This document shows positions 1-8,768 of a stretch of 10,928 nucleotides of DNA, piece after piece. Location: assembly GCA_964482395.1 (NCBI GenBank), contig CAYZXK010000007.1, positions 1-10,928 of the forward strand, given 5' to 3'. The notes beneath the pieces are model-generated. The model had not been told where the DNA came from and did no database searches. It saw nothing but the letters and a program-made list of their open reading frames with translations. The DNA comes from CAYZXK01 sp964482395. GTDB lineage: Bacteria > Planctomycetota > Phycisphaerae > UBA1845 > Fen-1342. Numbering within the stretch: position 1 is the first letter of the stretch; each line of letters starts with the position of its first letter. A program made the translations under genes and the position numbers.

Positions 1-45
1 GTGCGGCTCCAGCCCGCCTGGTTCGTGCCGACTCAAGGTTGCCGC

Positions 46-1638
46 TCAGTCCTGCTCGGCGGCGCCCCCCCGCTGCCTGACCAGCCGGCGGTCCATCTCG
101 GCCAAGGTGTGCTCGGCAAGTCGGCGAAACCGAAGCGGACCGAGCCGATTCGACTTCCTGCGAGAAGCATATTCTTCGTTCTGCACGGCCAGCTCTCGGT
201 CAATCGCTTCCAACAGTGAAGCACTGACCGGCTGCGGGCAGCTTAAGCGATAAAAAGGCGGATCCGACCAGCAGGGAGCCAGGACAAAATCCGGCTCCGG
301 TACGCCCAGCGACCGGCAAGCGTCCCGCATGGCATTGACCACCTGGCTTTCGGTCAGCTTCTCGCCGGCGATCGACGCGACCCTCCCAGCTCGGTAGAGG
401 AACTCAACCAGCGGGGCCTGATCAAGATACCCGTGCACGCGAACCACGTCGTCCAACCTGTAACGCAGCAGACCGCTGGCGCTGCTGAGCACCACCAAAT
501 AGTCGCGGCCGACCTCCAGCTCGCCGGGCTCCAGTGTCCGGGGCTGACCGGCCTCGGACTCCTCGACCGGCACGAACTCGAAGACTGCCGAGCCGACGTC
601 CAGGACTCCGATCGGCGTATTGTCATCCAGCGGGATGCTGACCCGGCCTTCACTGGCCAGCAGGCCGATGTCGCGGACCGGCAGCTCGCCCCACCACTCC
701 GACAGCCGTGGCAGATAATGGCCCATGGTCCCTCCGGTCCAGCAGGCAACCAGCTCCAGTTGCCAGTAGTCGCGCGGCCGAAGTCTGCCGGCCGCGGCCC
801 GCACCCGCTCGAGCTGCGCGGCCCGAGCCGGATCGGGTTTCAGCCCCTGGCCGAGCCGTTGCCGCAAAACCGGATCATCCACCACCCGGCTCGACAGAGT
901 TCCGTCCCGCACATCCCGAATCAGCTCCTGGCTGTGCTGGTCGGCCGTGCGAGCCATCTGGATGAGGGTGGCCGGGTTGGCGGTCACCGCCAGGGCCACG
1001 TCGCTGGTCAGTCCCAGGCGCATCAGGGCGTAGTACCGAGCCAAAGGGTCGCCCAGGTATGCGATCTCCGGTCGGCCGACGTAAAACCGGCGGACGATCC
1101 GCTTCTGCGTCGCAGCCAACAGTCCGGTGATCGCTCCGTACGGAATCCCACCCGGGCTCCGACCGGCGTCCGGCCTTCCGCTGGACTGGAGGATCGGGCG
1201 CAGAATCGCCCGCGGATGGTCGCTCAACATTTTCAGGCCGAATATGTTCCAGCCCCGGCGATAGTCGGCGACGAAGGTCGGCGTCACCGGTATCCACTTG
1301 GGCCGGGCGGTCGTGCCGCTGGTCGTGGCGAACATCAGGATCCGCTGCCCGGGCGAGAAGAGAGCTTGAAGCTCCCCGGCGGCGACGCGGTCGATGTAGG
1401 GCCGATAATCCTCATAGGTGGCCAGTGGCACGGCCCGGCGCAGGTCATGCAGGTCACGTACTCGGTCCAAGGCGCTGCGCCGTCCGAACTCGCTGTCGGT
1501 TACCAAAGGCAGAATGCGGGCCAGAACTCGTCGTTGCTGGTTTTTGACGCTTCGCAGTCCGGCCAGGAAGTGGCGGTAGACCCACTGGGCGTGCAGATAC
1601 GCCGCTTTGGCAGCCAGTTTCTCCAGCAGCGTCGGCAT
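46..1638 (-). CDS. GH3 auxin-responsive promoter family protein (acyl-adenylating enzyme, substrate unknown)
   Basis: A complete 530-residue protein from ATG to TGA. It has the landmarks of the GH3 branch of the acyl-adenylate (ANL) superfamily. The phosphate-binding motif TTSGTTARPKWIP lies at residues 105-117, an aromatic/glycine segment CWTGGTMGHYLP at 299-310, the ASEG motif at 328-331, YRLDDVV at 393-399 and GEKLTE at 425-430. In plant GH3 enzymes the third motif usually reads YRxGDV; here Gly is replaced by Asp396, but the following Asp397 is kept. Plant members adenylate a carboxylate (jasmonate, auxin, benzoates) and transfer it to an amino acid. For bacterial members the acyl substrate and acceptor are generally unknown, so I name only the family. 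No signal peptide or membrane segment is visible, so it is probably cytosolic. No clear Shine-Dalgarno precedes the start. The alpha/beta hydrolase gene lies 140 nt upstream on the same strand. Confidence 0.9.
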   Translation of the reverse strand: MPTLLEKLAAKAAYLHAQWVYRHFLAGLRSVKNQQRRVLARILPLVTDSEFGRRSALDRVRDLHDLRRAVPLATYEDYRPYIDRVAAGELQALFSPGQRILMFATTSGTTARPKWIPVTPTFVADYRRGWNIFGLKMLSDHPRAILRPILQSSGRPDAGRSPGGIPYGAITGLLAATQKRIVRRFYVGRPEIAYLGDPLARYYALMRLGLTSDVALAVTANPATLIQMARTADQHSQELIRDVRDGTLSSRVVDDPVLRQRLGQGLKPDPARAAQLERVRAAAGRLRPRDYWQLELVACWTGGTMGHYLPRLSEWWGELPVRDIGLLASEGRVSIPLDDNTPIGVLDVGSAVFEFVPVEESEAGQPRTLEPGELEVGRDYLVVLSSASGLLRYRLDDVVRVHGYLDQAPLVEFLYRAGRVASIAGEKLTESQVVNAMRDACRSLGVPEPDFVLAPCWSDPPFYRLSCPQPVSASLLEAIDRELAVQNEEYASRRKSNRLGPLRFRRLAEHTLAEMDRRLVRQRGGAAEQD

Positions 1639-1646
1639 TTTCGCAA

Positions 1647-1687
1647 GTCGCCGGGAACTATATCACGCCGCACCAGCCCCCGGCGAC
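1647..1687. repeat. 9-bp inverted repeat upstream of the GH3 gene
   Basis: GTCGCCGGG at 1647-1655 and CCCGGCGAC at 1679-1687 are perfect reverse complements separated by 23 nt. The arms are about 32 bp apart, roughly three helical turns. The enclosed segment holds a minus-strand TATAGT (1662-1657) that could be a -10 box, 19 nt upstream of the GH3 start codon; no convincing -35 was found. It could be an operator or a leader hairpin. High local GC makes some chance repeats expected. Confidence 0.4.
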
Positions 1688-1778
1688 AGGCCGGACGCCC
1701 GGCAGGCAAGCGCTGAAATCGACACCGCGCGCTAACGCCTCGCATTCTGATCGGTGCTGCATGCTTGCGGTCAACCCA

Positions 1779-2885
1779 TTAGTTGGCGGCCACCGGCTGC
1801 ACCATCTGGTCCGCGACCGAAGCCTCAGCCAGGTCGCGGGCAATCGGCTGCACAGCGGTCTTATCAGCCACGGTCGTCGAGCCGGCCGCTCCCGCCAGGT
1901 AACGGTTGAAAAAGCTGACCGTCAGGCGACTGTAGAACTCGGGGTGGAGCACCACCGCCTGGTTATGCCGTGCGCCCGGGGCGATCCAGAGCAGCTTGGG
2001 CTGCGGCGCCAGGGCGTACAGCCGCCGACTCTGCTCCACCGGCAGATAGGAATCTTTCTCCCCGTGAATGAACAACATCGGCCGGGGGCTCATCCGAGTG
2101 ATGGCCTTCCGCACCGACGGGAAGCGGCACTTGAATTCCCGACGGGCAAAGTAAAACACCGACCAGCGGAGAAACCGCCAGAAGACCGGCGGATGGTTCT
2201 CATACACGAATCTGACCCGGGCGAAAATATAGGCCCAGCGCTTCATGAAATACTCTACAGTCGTATCGGTGCTGAAAGCGCCGTCCGAGACGATGGCTCG
2301 GATACTGGGGTTCTCCGCCGCCACCAGAATCGCAGCGCAGGCCCCACGCGAGATTCCGTAGACTCCGAACTCCGCCAGGTAGCCCTGCTCGGCCAGCCAA
2401 TGCTCGGCGAACGCGGCCGCTCCGCGCATGTCGTCCAGGTCTCGATCGGTCACCCACTGGCGGGGCGTGTAGTCCGGCGGGCACTCCGACTGGCCGTGTC
2501 CGCGGAAGTCGAAGGTCAGGATGTCATAGCCCTCCTGCTGGAGCGGGCGGCAGTAGCGGGCACAGGAATGCATGTCGGCGCAGAACTCGTGGGCGAAGAC
2601 GATCAGCCCCCGCCGGGCCACCGCCGGGTTGGCCCGGATCAGCATCCCCTGAAGCGGTAGTCCATCGTAGGCCGGAAAACTCACCGGCTCTCCGACCAGC
2701 CGGTCGAAGTCCAGCGGGCTGCGGGCCAGCGGCGGCTTCGTCGTGCGCATTATGTTCAGGGAAATGCGCACGTACTTCATCAGGATCGTGGCCGGCACCA
2801 CCAGCAGAATCACGATGGTGGTGACGATGACGACCAGGGCCCAGTTGCGCAGCAGGGCGTCCAGAATCGACCAGCCCAGCAGCAT
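1779..2885 (-). CDS. Membrane-anchored alpha/beta hydrolase
   Basis: A complete 368-residue protein (ATG to TAA) with a GGAG ribosome-binding site 10 nt before the start. One hydrophobic segment at residues 14-37 should anchor it in the membrane. The rest has an alpha/beta-hydrolase fold of the serine-hydrolase type: strand and oxyanion region LIVFAHEF (94-101), DFRGHGQS (126-133), nucleophile elbow GISRG with Ser179, acid in HGEKDSYLP with Asp278, and His307 in ARHN. The usual HG oxyanion motif reads HE here. An aromatic-rich insert at about 211-250 probably forms a lid. Residues after about 332 form a low-complexity Ala/Val tail. Substrate cannot be told; esterase, lipase-like or peptidase activity are all possible. 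It lies between ispF (198 nt upstream) and the GH3 gene (140 nt downstream), all on the minus strand. Confidence 0.85.
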   Translation of the reverse strand: MLLGWSILDALLRNWALVVIVTTIVILLVVPATILMKYVRISLNIMRTTKPPLARSPLDFDRLVGEPVSFPAYDGLPLQGMLIRANPAVARRGLIVFAHEFCADMHSCARYCRPLQQEGYDILTFDFRGHGQSECPPDYTPRQWVTDRDLDDMRGAAAFAEHWLAEQGYLAEFGVYGISRGACAAILVAAENPSIRAIVSDGAFSTDTTVEYFMKRWAYIFARVRFVYENHPPVFWRFLRWSVFYFARREFKCRFPSVRKAITRMSPRPMLFIHGEKDSYLPVEQSRRLYALAPQPKLLWIAPGARHNQAVVLHPEFYSRLTVSFFNRYLAGAAGSTTVADKTAVQPIARDLAEASVADQMVQPVAAN

Positions 2886-2922
2886 GATCCGCTTTCTCCG
2901 GCCCCACTACACAGCCAAGACC

Positions 2923-2998
2923 GCCGACCGCGCCGTCGGCCGCCCCGCTTCCACCGGTATGAGACGGGCCGCCGCCTTCGCACCGACCCGCTGGTCGG
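2923..2998. repeat. Two short hairpins between ispF and the hydrolase gene
   Basis: GCCGAC (2923-2928) pairs with GTCGGC (2935-2940), and CCGACC (2983-2988) pairs with GGTCGG (2993-2998). Both would lie in the leader of the hydrolase mRNA if transcription starts upstream of 2998. No convincing hydrolase promoter was found in 2886-3083. Arms of 6 bp are weak evidence in DNA this GC-rich. Confidence 0.2.
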
Positions 2999-3070
2999 CA
3001 CCGGCCCGCTCATGCACAATCTTAAATGGTAATCGGCAGGCCGGCCGGTGTCCACCCGGCACAGCCGCAC

Positions 3071-3095
3071 ACCCAGCCCTTGGTCACGGCTGGGT
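3071..3095 (-). terminator. Hairpin overlapping the ispF stop codon
   Basis: ACCCAGCC (3071-3078) pairs perfectly with GGCTGGGT (3088-3095) around a 9-nt loop that contains the ispF stop codon. No T-tract follows on the minus strand, so an intrinsic terminator is not proven. It could instead protect the 3' end or be chance. Confidence 0.25.
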
Positions 3096-3563
3096 CAGCA
3101 GCACGCCGGCCCAGCAGGCGATCGCCTCTCCACGACCGACCGCGTCGACCCCCTCGTTGGTCTTAGCCTTCACCCCCACCCGCCCCTCGGCCACGCCCAG
3201 CAGCCTGGCCACCGAACCTCGAATGCGATCCCTGTGCGGACCCAGCCGCGGCCGCTCGGCATGAATGACCAGATCGACGTTGCTCACCTGATAGCCCGCC
3301 GCGCGTACCCGGGCCAGTGCTTCGGCCACAAACACCCGGCTCTCCGCATCTTTCCAGGCCGGATCACGGTCGGGGAAAAGCTCGCCGATGTCCGGCTGCC
3401 CCATCGCCCCCAACAGTGCGTCGCACAAAGCGTGCAAGACCACGTCGGCATCACTGTGCCCGAGCAGGCCCAGCCCGTCAGGTATCATCACCCCGCCCAG
3501 TATCAGAGCCCGCCCCTCAACCAGGCGATGAAGGTCGTAGCCGATGCCGATGCGGACGTCCAT
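3084..3563 (-). CDS. ispF: 2-C-methyl-D-erythritol 2,4-cyclodiphosphate synthase
   Basis: The fifth enzyme of the MEP pathway to isopentenyl diphosphate. It cyclises 4-diphosphocytidyl-methylerythritol 2-phosphate with release of CMP, as a cytosolic homotrimer. From the chosen start the protein has 159 residues, the same length as the E. coli enzyme. RIGIGYDLHRL opens it, with metal ligands Asp10 and His12; LGHSDADVVLHAL carries the third ligand His44. DIGELFPDRDP is at 58-68, and KAKTNEGVDAVGRGEAIAC at 132-150 is the conserved C-terminal signature. An in-frame ATG at 3611 would add 16 residues. I prefer 3563 because GAGG lies 7 nt before it, it gives family length, and a candidate -10 box overlaps the 3611 ATG. 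No ispD is adjacent. Products feed undecaprenyl phosphate, the carrier handled by UppP elsewhere in this window. Confidence 0.95.
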   Translation of the reverse strand: MDVRIGIGYDLHRLVEGRALILGGVMIPDGLGLLGHSDADVVLHALCDALLGAMGQPDIGELFPDRDPAWKDAESRVFVAEALARVRAAGYQVSNVDLVIHAERPRLGPHRDRIRGSVARLLGVAEGRVGVKAKTNEGVDAVGRGEAIACWAGVLLTQP

Positions 3564-3609
3564 GGCCAAGCCTCGTCGGACCCGGGCCCGGCCCCCAAGC
3601 GACAGCAGC

Positions 3610-3637
3610 ATCCTAGCCGACCCCGACCGACTGCAAA
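3610..3637 (-). promoter_or_regulatory. Candidate ispF promoter
   Basis: On the minus strand TTTGCA (3637-3632) is followed after 16 nt by TAGGAT (3615-3610). Each box matches four of six sigma-70 consensus bases. Transcription would begin near 3603, about 40 nt before the preferred start codon. Chance matches of this quality are common. Confidence 0.3.
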
Positions 3638-3735
3638 AGCCTCAGACGCGTACCACGCACGGTCCGGCTCTCCCCGGCCGCCGAACCATGGGCCACCGGC
3701 TTATAATATCATCAGGTGACCGCTGAAAAACCGCA

Positions 3736-3759
3736 GGGCTGGACCTCCAGGGCCAGCCC
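3736..3759. repeat. Hairpin in the ispF / zinc-ribbon divergent region
   Basis: GGGCTGG (3736-3742) pairs with CCAGCCC (3753-3759). After one A-G mismatch, two more C-G pairs (3744-3745 with 3750-3751) close a TCCA tetraloop. On the minus strand a T5 run (3730-3726) follows about 5 nt after the stem, a terminator-like arrangement, but no minus-strand gene ends here. A TATAAT at 3702-3707 nearby lacks a -35 partner. The remainder of 3564-3859 shows nothing else I recognise. Confidence 0.3.
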
Positions 3760-3859
3760 GAGCGTCCCGGCGCCCCCAAAACACCGAACTCGGAGGCCCG
3801 GCGCTATGGACCCGAGCTACCTGAGCGGTTTTGTAGGGTAGTGTTAGGCAGAATGTGGC

Positions 3860-4303
3860 ATGCCGCCCCCGCGCTTCGGCAGATCAGAGGACTATCGGGC
3901 CGCGATCGAAGGCCAGGGCGAGACCCTCTGGGGCGCGTTCGCCCGGGTCCAACGGCGGAAACGGATCGCAACCGGCCTGGCCGGAGCCGCCCTGATCGGG
4001 GGCGCCATCTGGCTGTACCTGGCACTGCGCCCGCCCGACGTCCCGGGCGTCCAGCCGGTCGACGTGCTCGTCCGATGCATTAACAAAGACTGCGGCTACG
4101 AAGGCGTGGTGCGCCTGCGTCCCGGCGGCCCGGCCTTCCCCATGACCTGTCCCAAGTGCGGGCAGAAATCCTGCGAGCGGGTCTGGGAATGTCGGGCCTG
4201 CGGACACCGGTTCGTCCCTAAGGCGATCCAAGCTCCGCTCCGCTGCCCGGAATGCGACAGCGTGGAAGTCGGCGTGGTGGAGCAGCCCCGCAGGAAGAAG
4301 TAG
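3860..4303 (+). CDS. Small membrane protein with two zinc ribbons (hypothetical)
   Basis: A 147-residue protein I cannot assign to a named family. Residues 1-35 are polar and basic near their end, 36-56 form one hydrophobic helix, and the rest is cysteine-rich. Cys pairs at 73/78 and 97/100 can form one zinc ribbon, and 111/114 and 129/132 a second; Cys105 is left over. The second ribbon (CRACGH...CPECDS) resembles rubredoxin-type or nucleic-acid-binding ribbons. Basic residues before the helix and a basic end (RRKK) suggest the ribbons may face outward or the topology may be mixed; this is not settled. A stop codon 15 nt upstream in frame limits the start to this ATG. The ribosome-binding site is weak. 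It reads toward prkA, 228 nt away, which has its own candidate promoter, so co-transcription is uncertain. Confidence 0.75.
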   Translation: MPPPRFGRSEDYRAAIEGQGETLWGAFARVQRRKRIATGLAGAALIGGAIWLYLALRPPDVPGVQPVDVLVRCINKDCGYEGVVRLRPGGPAFPMTCPKCGQKSCERVWECRACGHRFVPKAIQAPLRCPECDSVEVGVVEQPRRKK

Positions 4304-4378
4304 ATGCGCATAGTTTGGGACGCGAGCTTGACCCCTAAGCGGTCGATAATGTTCAAGGTGGGATGCCCGGGCTCCAGA

Positions 4379-4407
4379 TTGACGGGTGCCGGGGCCACCC
4401 CTAGCAT
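4379..4407 (+). promoter_or_regulatory. Candidate prkA promoter
   Basis: TTGACG (4379-4384) and TAGCAT (4402-4407) are separated by exactly 17 nt. The -35 box matches five of six sigma-70 consensus bases and the -10 four of six. Transcription would start near 4414, giving a leader of about 118 nt before the prkA ATG. Confidence 0.45.
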
Positions 4408-4418
4408 GAGTAGTGAGG

Positions 4419-4503
4419 TTGGACCGGAGGGATAGTGAAGGTCCGATAAAGCCTGTCCGAACCATCAGGCTTGGGCCCGGGCGGCCCGACCTCCAGCAGG
4501 TCG
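4419..4503 (+). promoter_or_regulatory. Structured prkA 5' leader with tandem hairpins
   Basis: Four short inverted repeats follow one another between the candidate promoter and the ribosome-binding site. TTGGACC (4419-4425) pairs with GGTCCGA (4440-4446) with one wobble. AAGCCTG (4449-4455) pairs with CAGGCTT (4466-4472). GGGCC (4473-4477) pairs with GGCCC (4483-4487). CGACCT (4487-4492) pairs with AGGTCG (4498-4503). The last two share base 4487 and so compete slightly. It matches no riboswitch class I know. Confidence 0.35.
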
Positions 4504-4531
4504 AACTGCCAAGCGGGCCTGGAGAGCTTAG

Positions 4532-6592
<2,061 letters not shown>

Positions 6593-6610
6593 TGACTCCC
6601 GGCTCGGCGC

Positions 6611-7414
6611 CTAGCGTGCCACCAGCCAGTAAATCAGCACCGCCCCGCCCAGCAGCAGGCGGTAGATCACAAAGGGCCGGAAGCGGTAGCGGCGGACGTA
6701 ATTCATGAAGCTCGCAACCACCAGCAGGGCCACCAGGAACGCGGTCGCGCTACCGATCAGCACGACGGTCGCCACGTCGGCGGTGAGGTCTTGCCGGTAT
6801 TTCCACAGGGTGCGGACCGCCGCTCCCAGCATGGTGGGAATCGCCAGGTAGAAGGAGAACTCGGTGGCCACGCGCGGTGAAAGCCCCAGGGCCATGCCGC
6901 CCATGATCGACGCTCCCGCCCGCGATACCCCCGGCCACATGCTGATACACTGGATCAGCCCGATCAGAAACGCCTGCCGCAGAGTCACATCCTCCAGCTC
7001 TTGCGGCACAATCCGGCGGCAACGACGGTCGATCAGCTCGATGACCGCGGCGCCCACGATCAAGGCCCCGGCTACCGCCGGCGGGTTGCTTTCCAGTGGG
7101 TCGAAGTAGCTCTTGAGCAGGAGGGCCAAAACGACGGTGGGGATCATCCCGGCCACCAGCTTGGTCAGAATGTGGCTGCGCCAGCCGGGCACCGTCGGCT
7201 GGAACGTCCGCCGCCACAGGTCGCGCCAGAAATAGAGGATTACCGCCAAGATGGCCGCAAGCTGGCTGACCCACAACAGGATTCGCCACGGCGAGGACTG
7301 CCCGTCCAGCCCGAGCACCCATTCTGCCAAGATCAGGTGTCCGGTGCTGGAGATCGGCAGAAACTCGGTCAGCCCTTCGATGATTCCCAGGATGAGGGCG
7401 CCGACCAGAAGCAC
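6611..7414 (-). CDS. uppP: Undecaprenyl-diphosphatase (UppP/BacA)
   Basis: An integral membrane phosphatase that converts undecaprenyl pyrophosphate to the monophosphate carrier used for peptidoglycan and other surface glycans; family members confer bacitracin tolerance when abundant. The 267-residue length is normal. The N-terminal catalytic motif EGLTEFLPISSTGH is at 13-26 with Glu13 and Glu17. The second motif PGVSRAGAS is at 161-169 with Arg165; the common form is PGTSRSGAT, so a Ser-to-Ala and a Thr-to-Ser change are seen. EFSFYLAIPTMLGA (185-198) is also typical. Hydrophobic helices cover most of the protein. The start is GTG, the only plausible start: an in-frame stop lies 15 nt upstream. 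It follows the pgpA stop by 27 nt and is the last gene of the pgsA-pgpA-uppP operon. Confidence 0.95.
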   Translation of the reverse strand: MLLVGALILGIIEGLTEFLPISSTGHLILAEWVLGLDGQSSPWRILLWVSQLAAILAVILYFWRDLWRRTFQPTVPGWRSHILTKLVAGMIPTVVLALLLKSYFDPLESNPPAVAGALIVGAAVIELIDRRCRRIVPQELEDVTLRQAFLIGLIQCISMWPGVSRAGASIMGGMALGLSPRVATEFSFYLAIPTMLGAAVRTLWKYRQDLTADVATVVLIGSATAFLVALLVVASFMNYVRRYRFRPFVIYRLLLGGAVLIYWLVAR

Positions 7415-7441
7415 GCGGACACGTCCGTCTTATCGCCCGTT

Positions 7442-7984
7442 TCAGCGGCTTAGCCCGATCCAGTCGGCCAGCGGCGTCAACCGCCACAGCACCTGACCGA
7501 CCAGGTTGGCGTAAATCCCGGCCAAAAGGTCATCGGCCAGAATGCCCCAGCCGGTCGGCAACCGCTCCGCCGCCCGGGCCGGCGGCGGCTTGACAATATC
7601 CATCGCCCGAAAGAGCAAGAACTGGGACGCCAACACCGCCGCCAGACTCCCACTTTCACCCCCCAGGCCGACCGTCACGCCCAGCAGCGCCAGCCACTGA
7701 CCGGCCAGTTCGTCCAGAACGAAGGGCTTGGGGTCGGCGCACCCGAAGTGAGCGATTGCCCAGCCGCCCCATCGGACCGATAGCCAACTGGCCAGGAGGA
7801 TGCCGGCCGCCAGCAGAAGCTCCAGAACCGCTTGCGGAGCGCGGGCGCTACGAAGAATCAGCCAGAACGCGCCAAAAGATATCAGCCCGACCAGCGAGCC
7901 CCAGGTTCCGGGAGCCAGCGGCAGGTAGCCGCTGCCCAGGACGGTCAAACACGCCGCCCTGATTCTCGCGTTCGCGGCACTCAC
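7442..7984 (-). CDS. pgpA: Phosphatidylglycerophosphatase A
   Basis: Removes the phosphate from phosphatidylglycerophosphate to give phosphatidylglycerol, in the cytoplasmic membrane. The chosen GTG start gives 180 residues, family length. Conserved blocks are GSGYLPLAPGTWGS (17-30), DPKPFVLDELAG (84-95) and FRAMDIVKPPPA (125-136) running into GWGILADDLLAGIYANL (145-161), with the metal-binding acidic residues Asp91/Glu92 and Asp151/Asp152. Hydrophobic segments lie near 31-46, 54-70, 95-125 and 152-168. An open frame continues upstream to 8209 but those residues are the pgsA C-terminus read in another frame. The GTG at 7984 overlaps the pgsA TGA by 4 nt (GTGA), and AAGGG lies 7 nt before it. 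Translational coupling to pgsA, whose product it consumes, is likely. Confidence 0.93.
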   Translation of the reverse strand: MSAANARIRAACLTVLGSGYLPLAPGTWGSLVGLISFGAFWLILRSARAPQAVLELLLAAGILLASWLSVRWGGWAIAHFGCADPKPFVLDELAGQWLALLGVTVGLGGESGSLAAVLASQFLLFRAMDIVKPPPARAAERLPTGWGILADDLLAGIYANLVGQVLWRLTPLADWIGLSR

Positions 7985-8676
7985 GGCTCGACCCTTGAGG
8001 AAGACGGAGCGTTTGGGGCGGGGGATGACGGGCCGGTCTTGCCGGCCGCTGCACCGACTCCGGGTGCCCCGGTCAGCAGAAACCGCCGGGCTCGACGGAC
8101 GTATGCGACCGCCGACAGCACGGTTATCAGCACGGTCGCCCACACGCAGGCGGTCCGGACCGGCCGGGCCGCTTCGACCTGCCAGGCCAGTTGCCCGAGA
8201 ATCACGCAAATCGTGATTGACTGGACGAACATCTTGAGCTTGCCGAGCCAGGAAGCACCGAACTCCTGCCCCGCGGCTTCAACCTGCGAGCGCACCGCCG
8301 ACACCAACAGCTCACGCGAAAGTATGATCACTACCATCCATGGTTGCACATCGGTGATGTTGACGTTCTGCTGGCGGTCCCAAAACTGGTGACCGGCCAG
8401 CAGAACGAATGCCCCGCATACCAGAACCTTGTCCACCACCGGATCGACCACTCGACCGAAGGAGGTCACTGAGCTGGTCATGCGGGCCAGCAGCCCGTCG
8501 ACGATGTCGGTCAGGGCCGCCAGCAGGAAGACCCAGAAGGCCGCGTGCAGCACCCAGCGCAGATGAGCGATCCGGTCGGCATCAAACACCGACAGGAGAA
8601 CCAGAAACAGCACCGTCAGCCCCAGCCGGCTCAGAGTGATCAGATTTGGAAAGCCGATTCGCATGGGTGTCATCAT
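7981..8676 (-). CDS. pgsA: CDP-diacylglycerol--glycerol-3-phosphate 3-phosphatidyltransferase
   Basis: Joins CDP-diacylglycerol and sn-glycerol 3-phosphate to phosphatidylglycerophosphate, releasing CMP, in the membrane. From the chosen start it has 231 residues. The CDP-alcohol phosphatidyltransferase signature DxxDGxxAR(x8)GxxxDxxxD is perfect, with Asp57, Asp60, Gly61, Ala64, Arg65, Gly74, Asp78 and Asp82. NLITLSRLGLTVLFLVLL opens the first helix, and RELLVSAVR plus ASWLGKLKM further on are PgsA-like. The last 30 residues are an Ala/Pro/Ser-rich tail absent from short homologues. The frame is open to 8862, but the extra 62 residues are Pro/Arg/Gly-rich and lie over a palindrome. Adjacent ATGs at 8676, 8673 and 8664 are all possible starts; no strong ribosome-binding site decides. 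pgpA next door supports PgsA over PssA or PIS. Confidence 0.92.
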   Translation of the reverse strand: MMTPMRIGFPNLITLSRLGLTVLFLVLLSVFDADRIAHLRWVLHAAFWVFLLAALTDIVDGLLARMTSSVTSFGRVVDPVVDKVLVCGAFVLLAGHQFWDRQQNVNITDVQPWMVVIILSRELLVSAVRSQVEAAGQEFGASWLGKLKMFVQSITICVILGQLAWQVEAARPVRTACVWATVLITVLSAVAYVRRARRFLLTGAPGVGAAAGKTGPSSPAPNAPSSSRVEP

Positions 8677-8684
8677 CCCGCCAG

Positions 8685-8705
8685 GTCGGCCGGCACTCGG
8701 CCGAC
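8685..8705 (-). repeat. Hairpin just upstream of the pgsA start
   Basis: GTCGGCCG (8685-8692) pairs perfectly with CGGCCGAC (8698-8705) around a 5-nt loop. In pgsA mRNA this stem ends 8 nt before the first ATG, where a ribosome-binding site would sit, so it could limit initiation. Confidence 0.4.
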
Positions 8706-8718
8706 ACCCTACCGTCGG

Positions 8719-8765
8719 GGCCCATGGTCGCCAACCCGGCCGGCGGCCGGGTTGGCGACCAGGCC
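8719..8765. repeat. Long perfect palindrome at the pgsA leader
   Basis: Bases 8725-8741 and 8745-8761 are perfect 17-nt reverse complements (TGGTCGCCAACCCGGCC and its complement) around a GGC loop. GGCC at 8719-8722 and 8762-8765 extends the stem by four pairs past a 2-nt bulge (CA, 8723-8724). No T-tract follows on either strand, so it is not a standard terminator. It starts where the candidate pgsA promoter would begin transcription, so it may be an operator or a very stable 5' mRNA hairpin. Confidence 0.75.
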
Positions 8766-8768
8766 TGA

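Noticed and set aside
433..1716. A 427-codon plus-strand frame opposite the GH3 gene.
   Set aside because: It lies opposite a protein with all GH3 motifs, and its own translation shows no domain.
3564..3611. Upstream ATG extending ispF by 16 residues.
   Set aside because: The extension is Arg/Gly-rich, exceeds family length, and the GAGG site fits the ATG at 3563.
3702..3707. A perfect TATAAT in the ispF / zinc-ribbon divergent region.
   Set aside because: No acceptable -35 box lies 16-18 nt upstream on the plus strand, and the minus-strand reading is no better.
4328..4350. TTGACC and GATAAT as a prkA promoter.
   Set aside because: The spacer is only 11 nt, too short for sigma-70; the pair at 4379-4407 has 17 nt.
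7985..8209. N-terminal extension of pgpA by 75 residues.
   Set aside because: It lies wholly within pgsA in another frame and is rich in Arg/Pro/Ser; the GTGA overlap gives a family-length protein.
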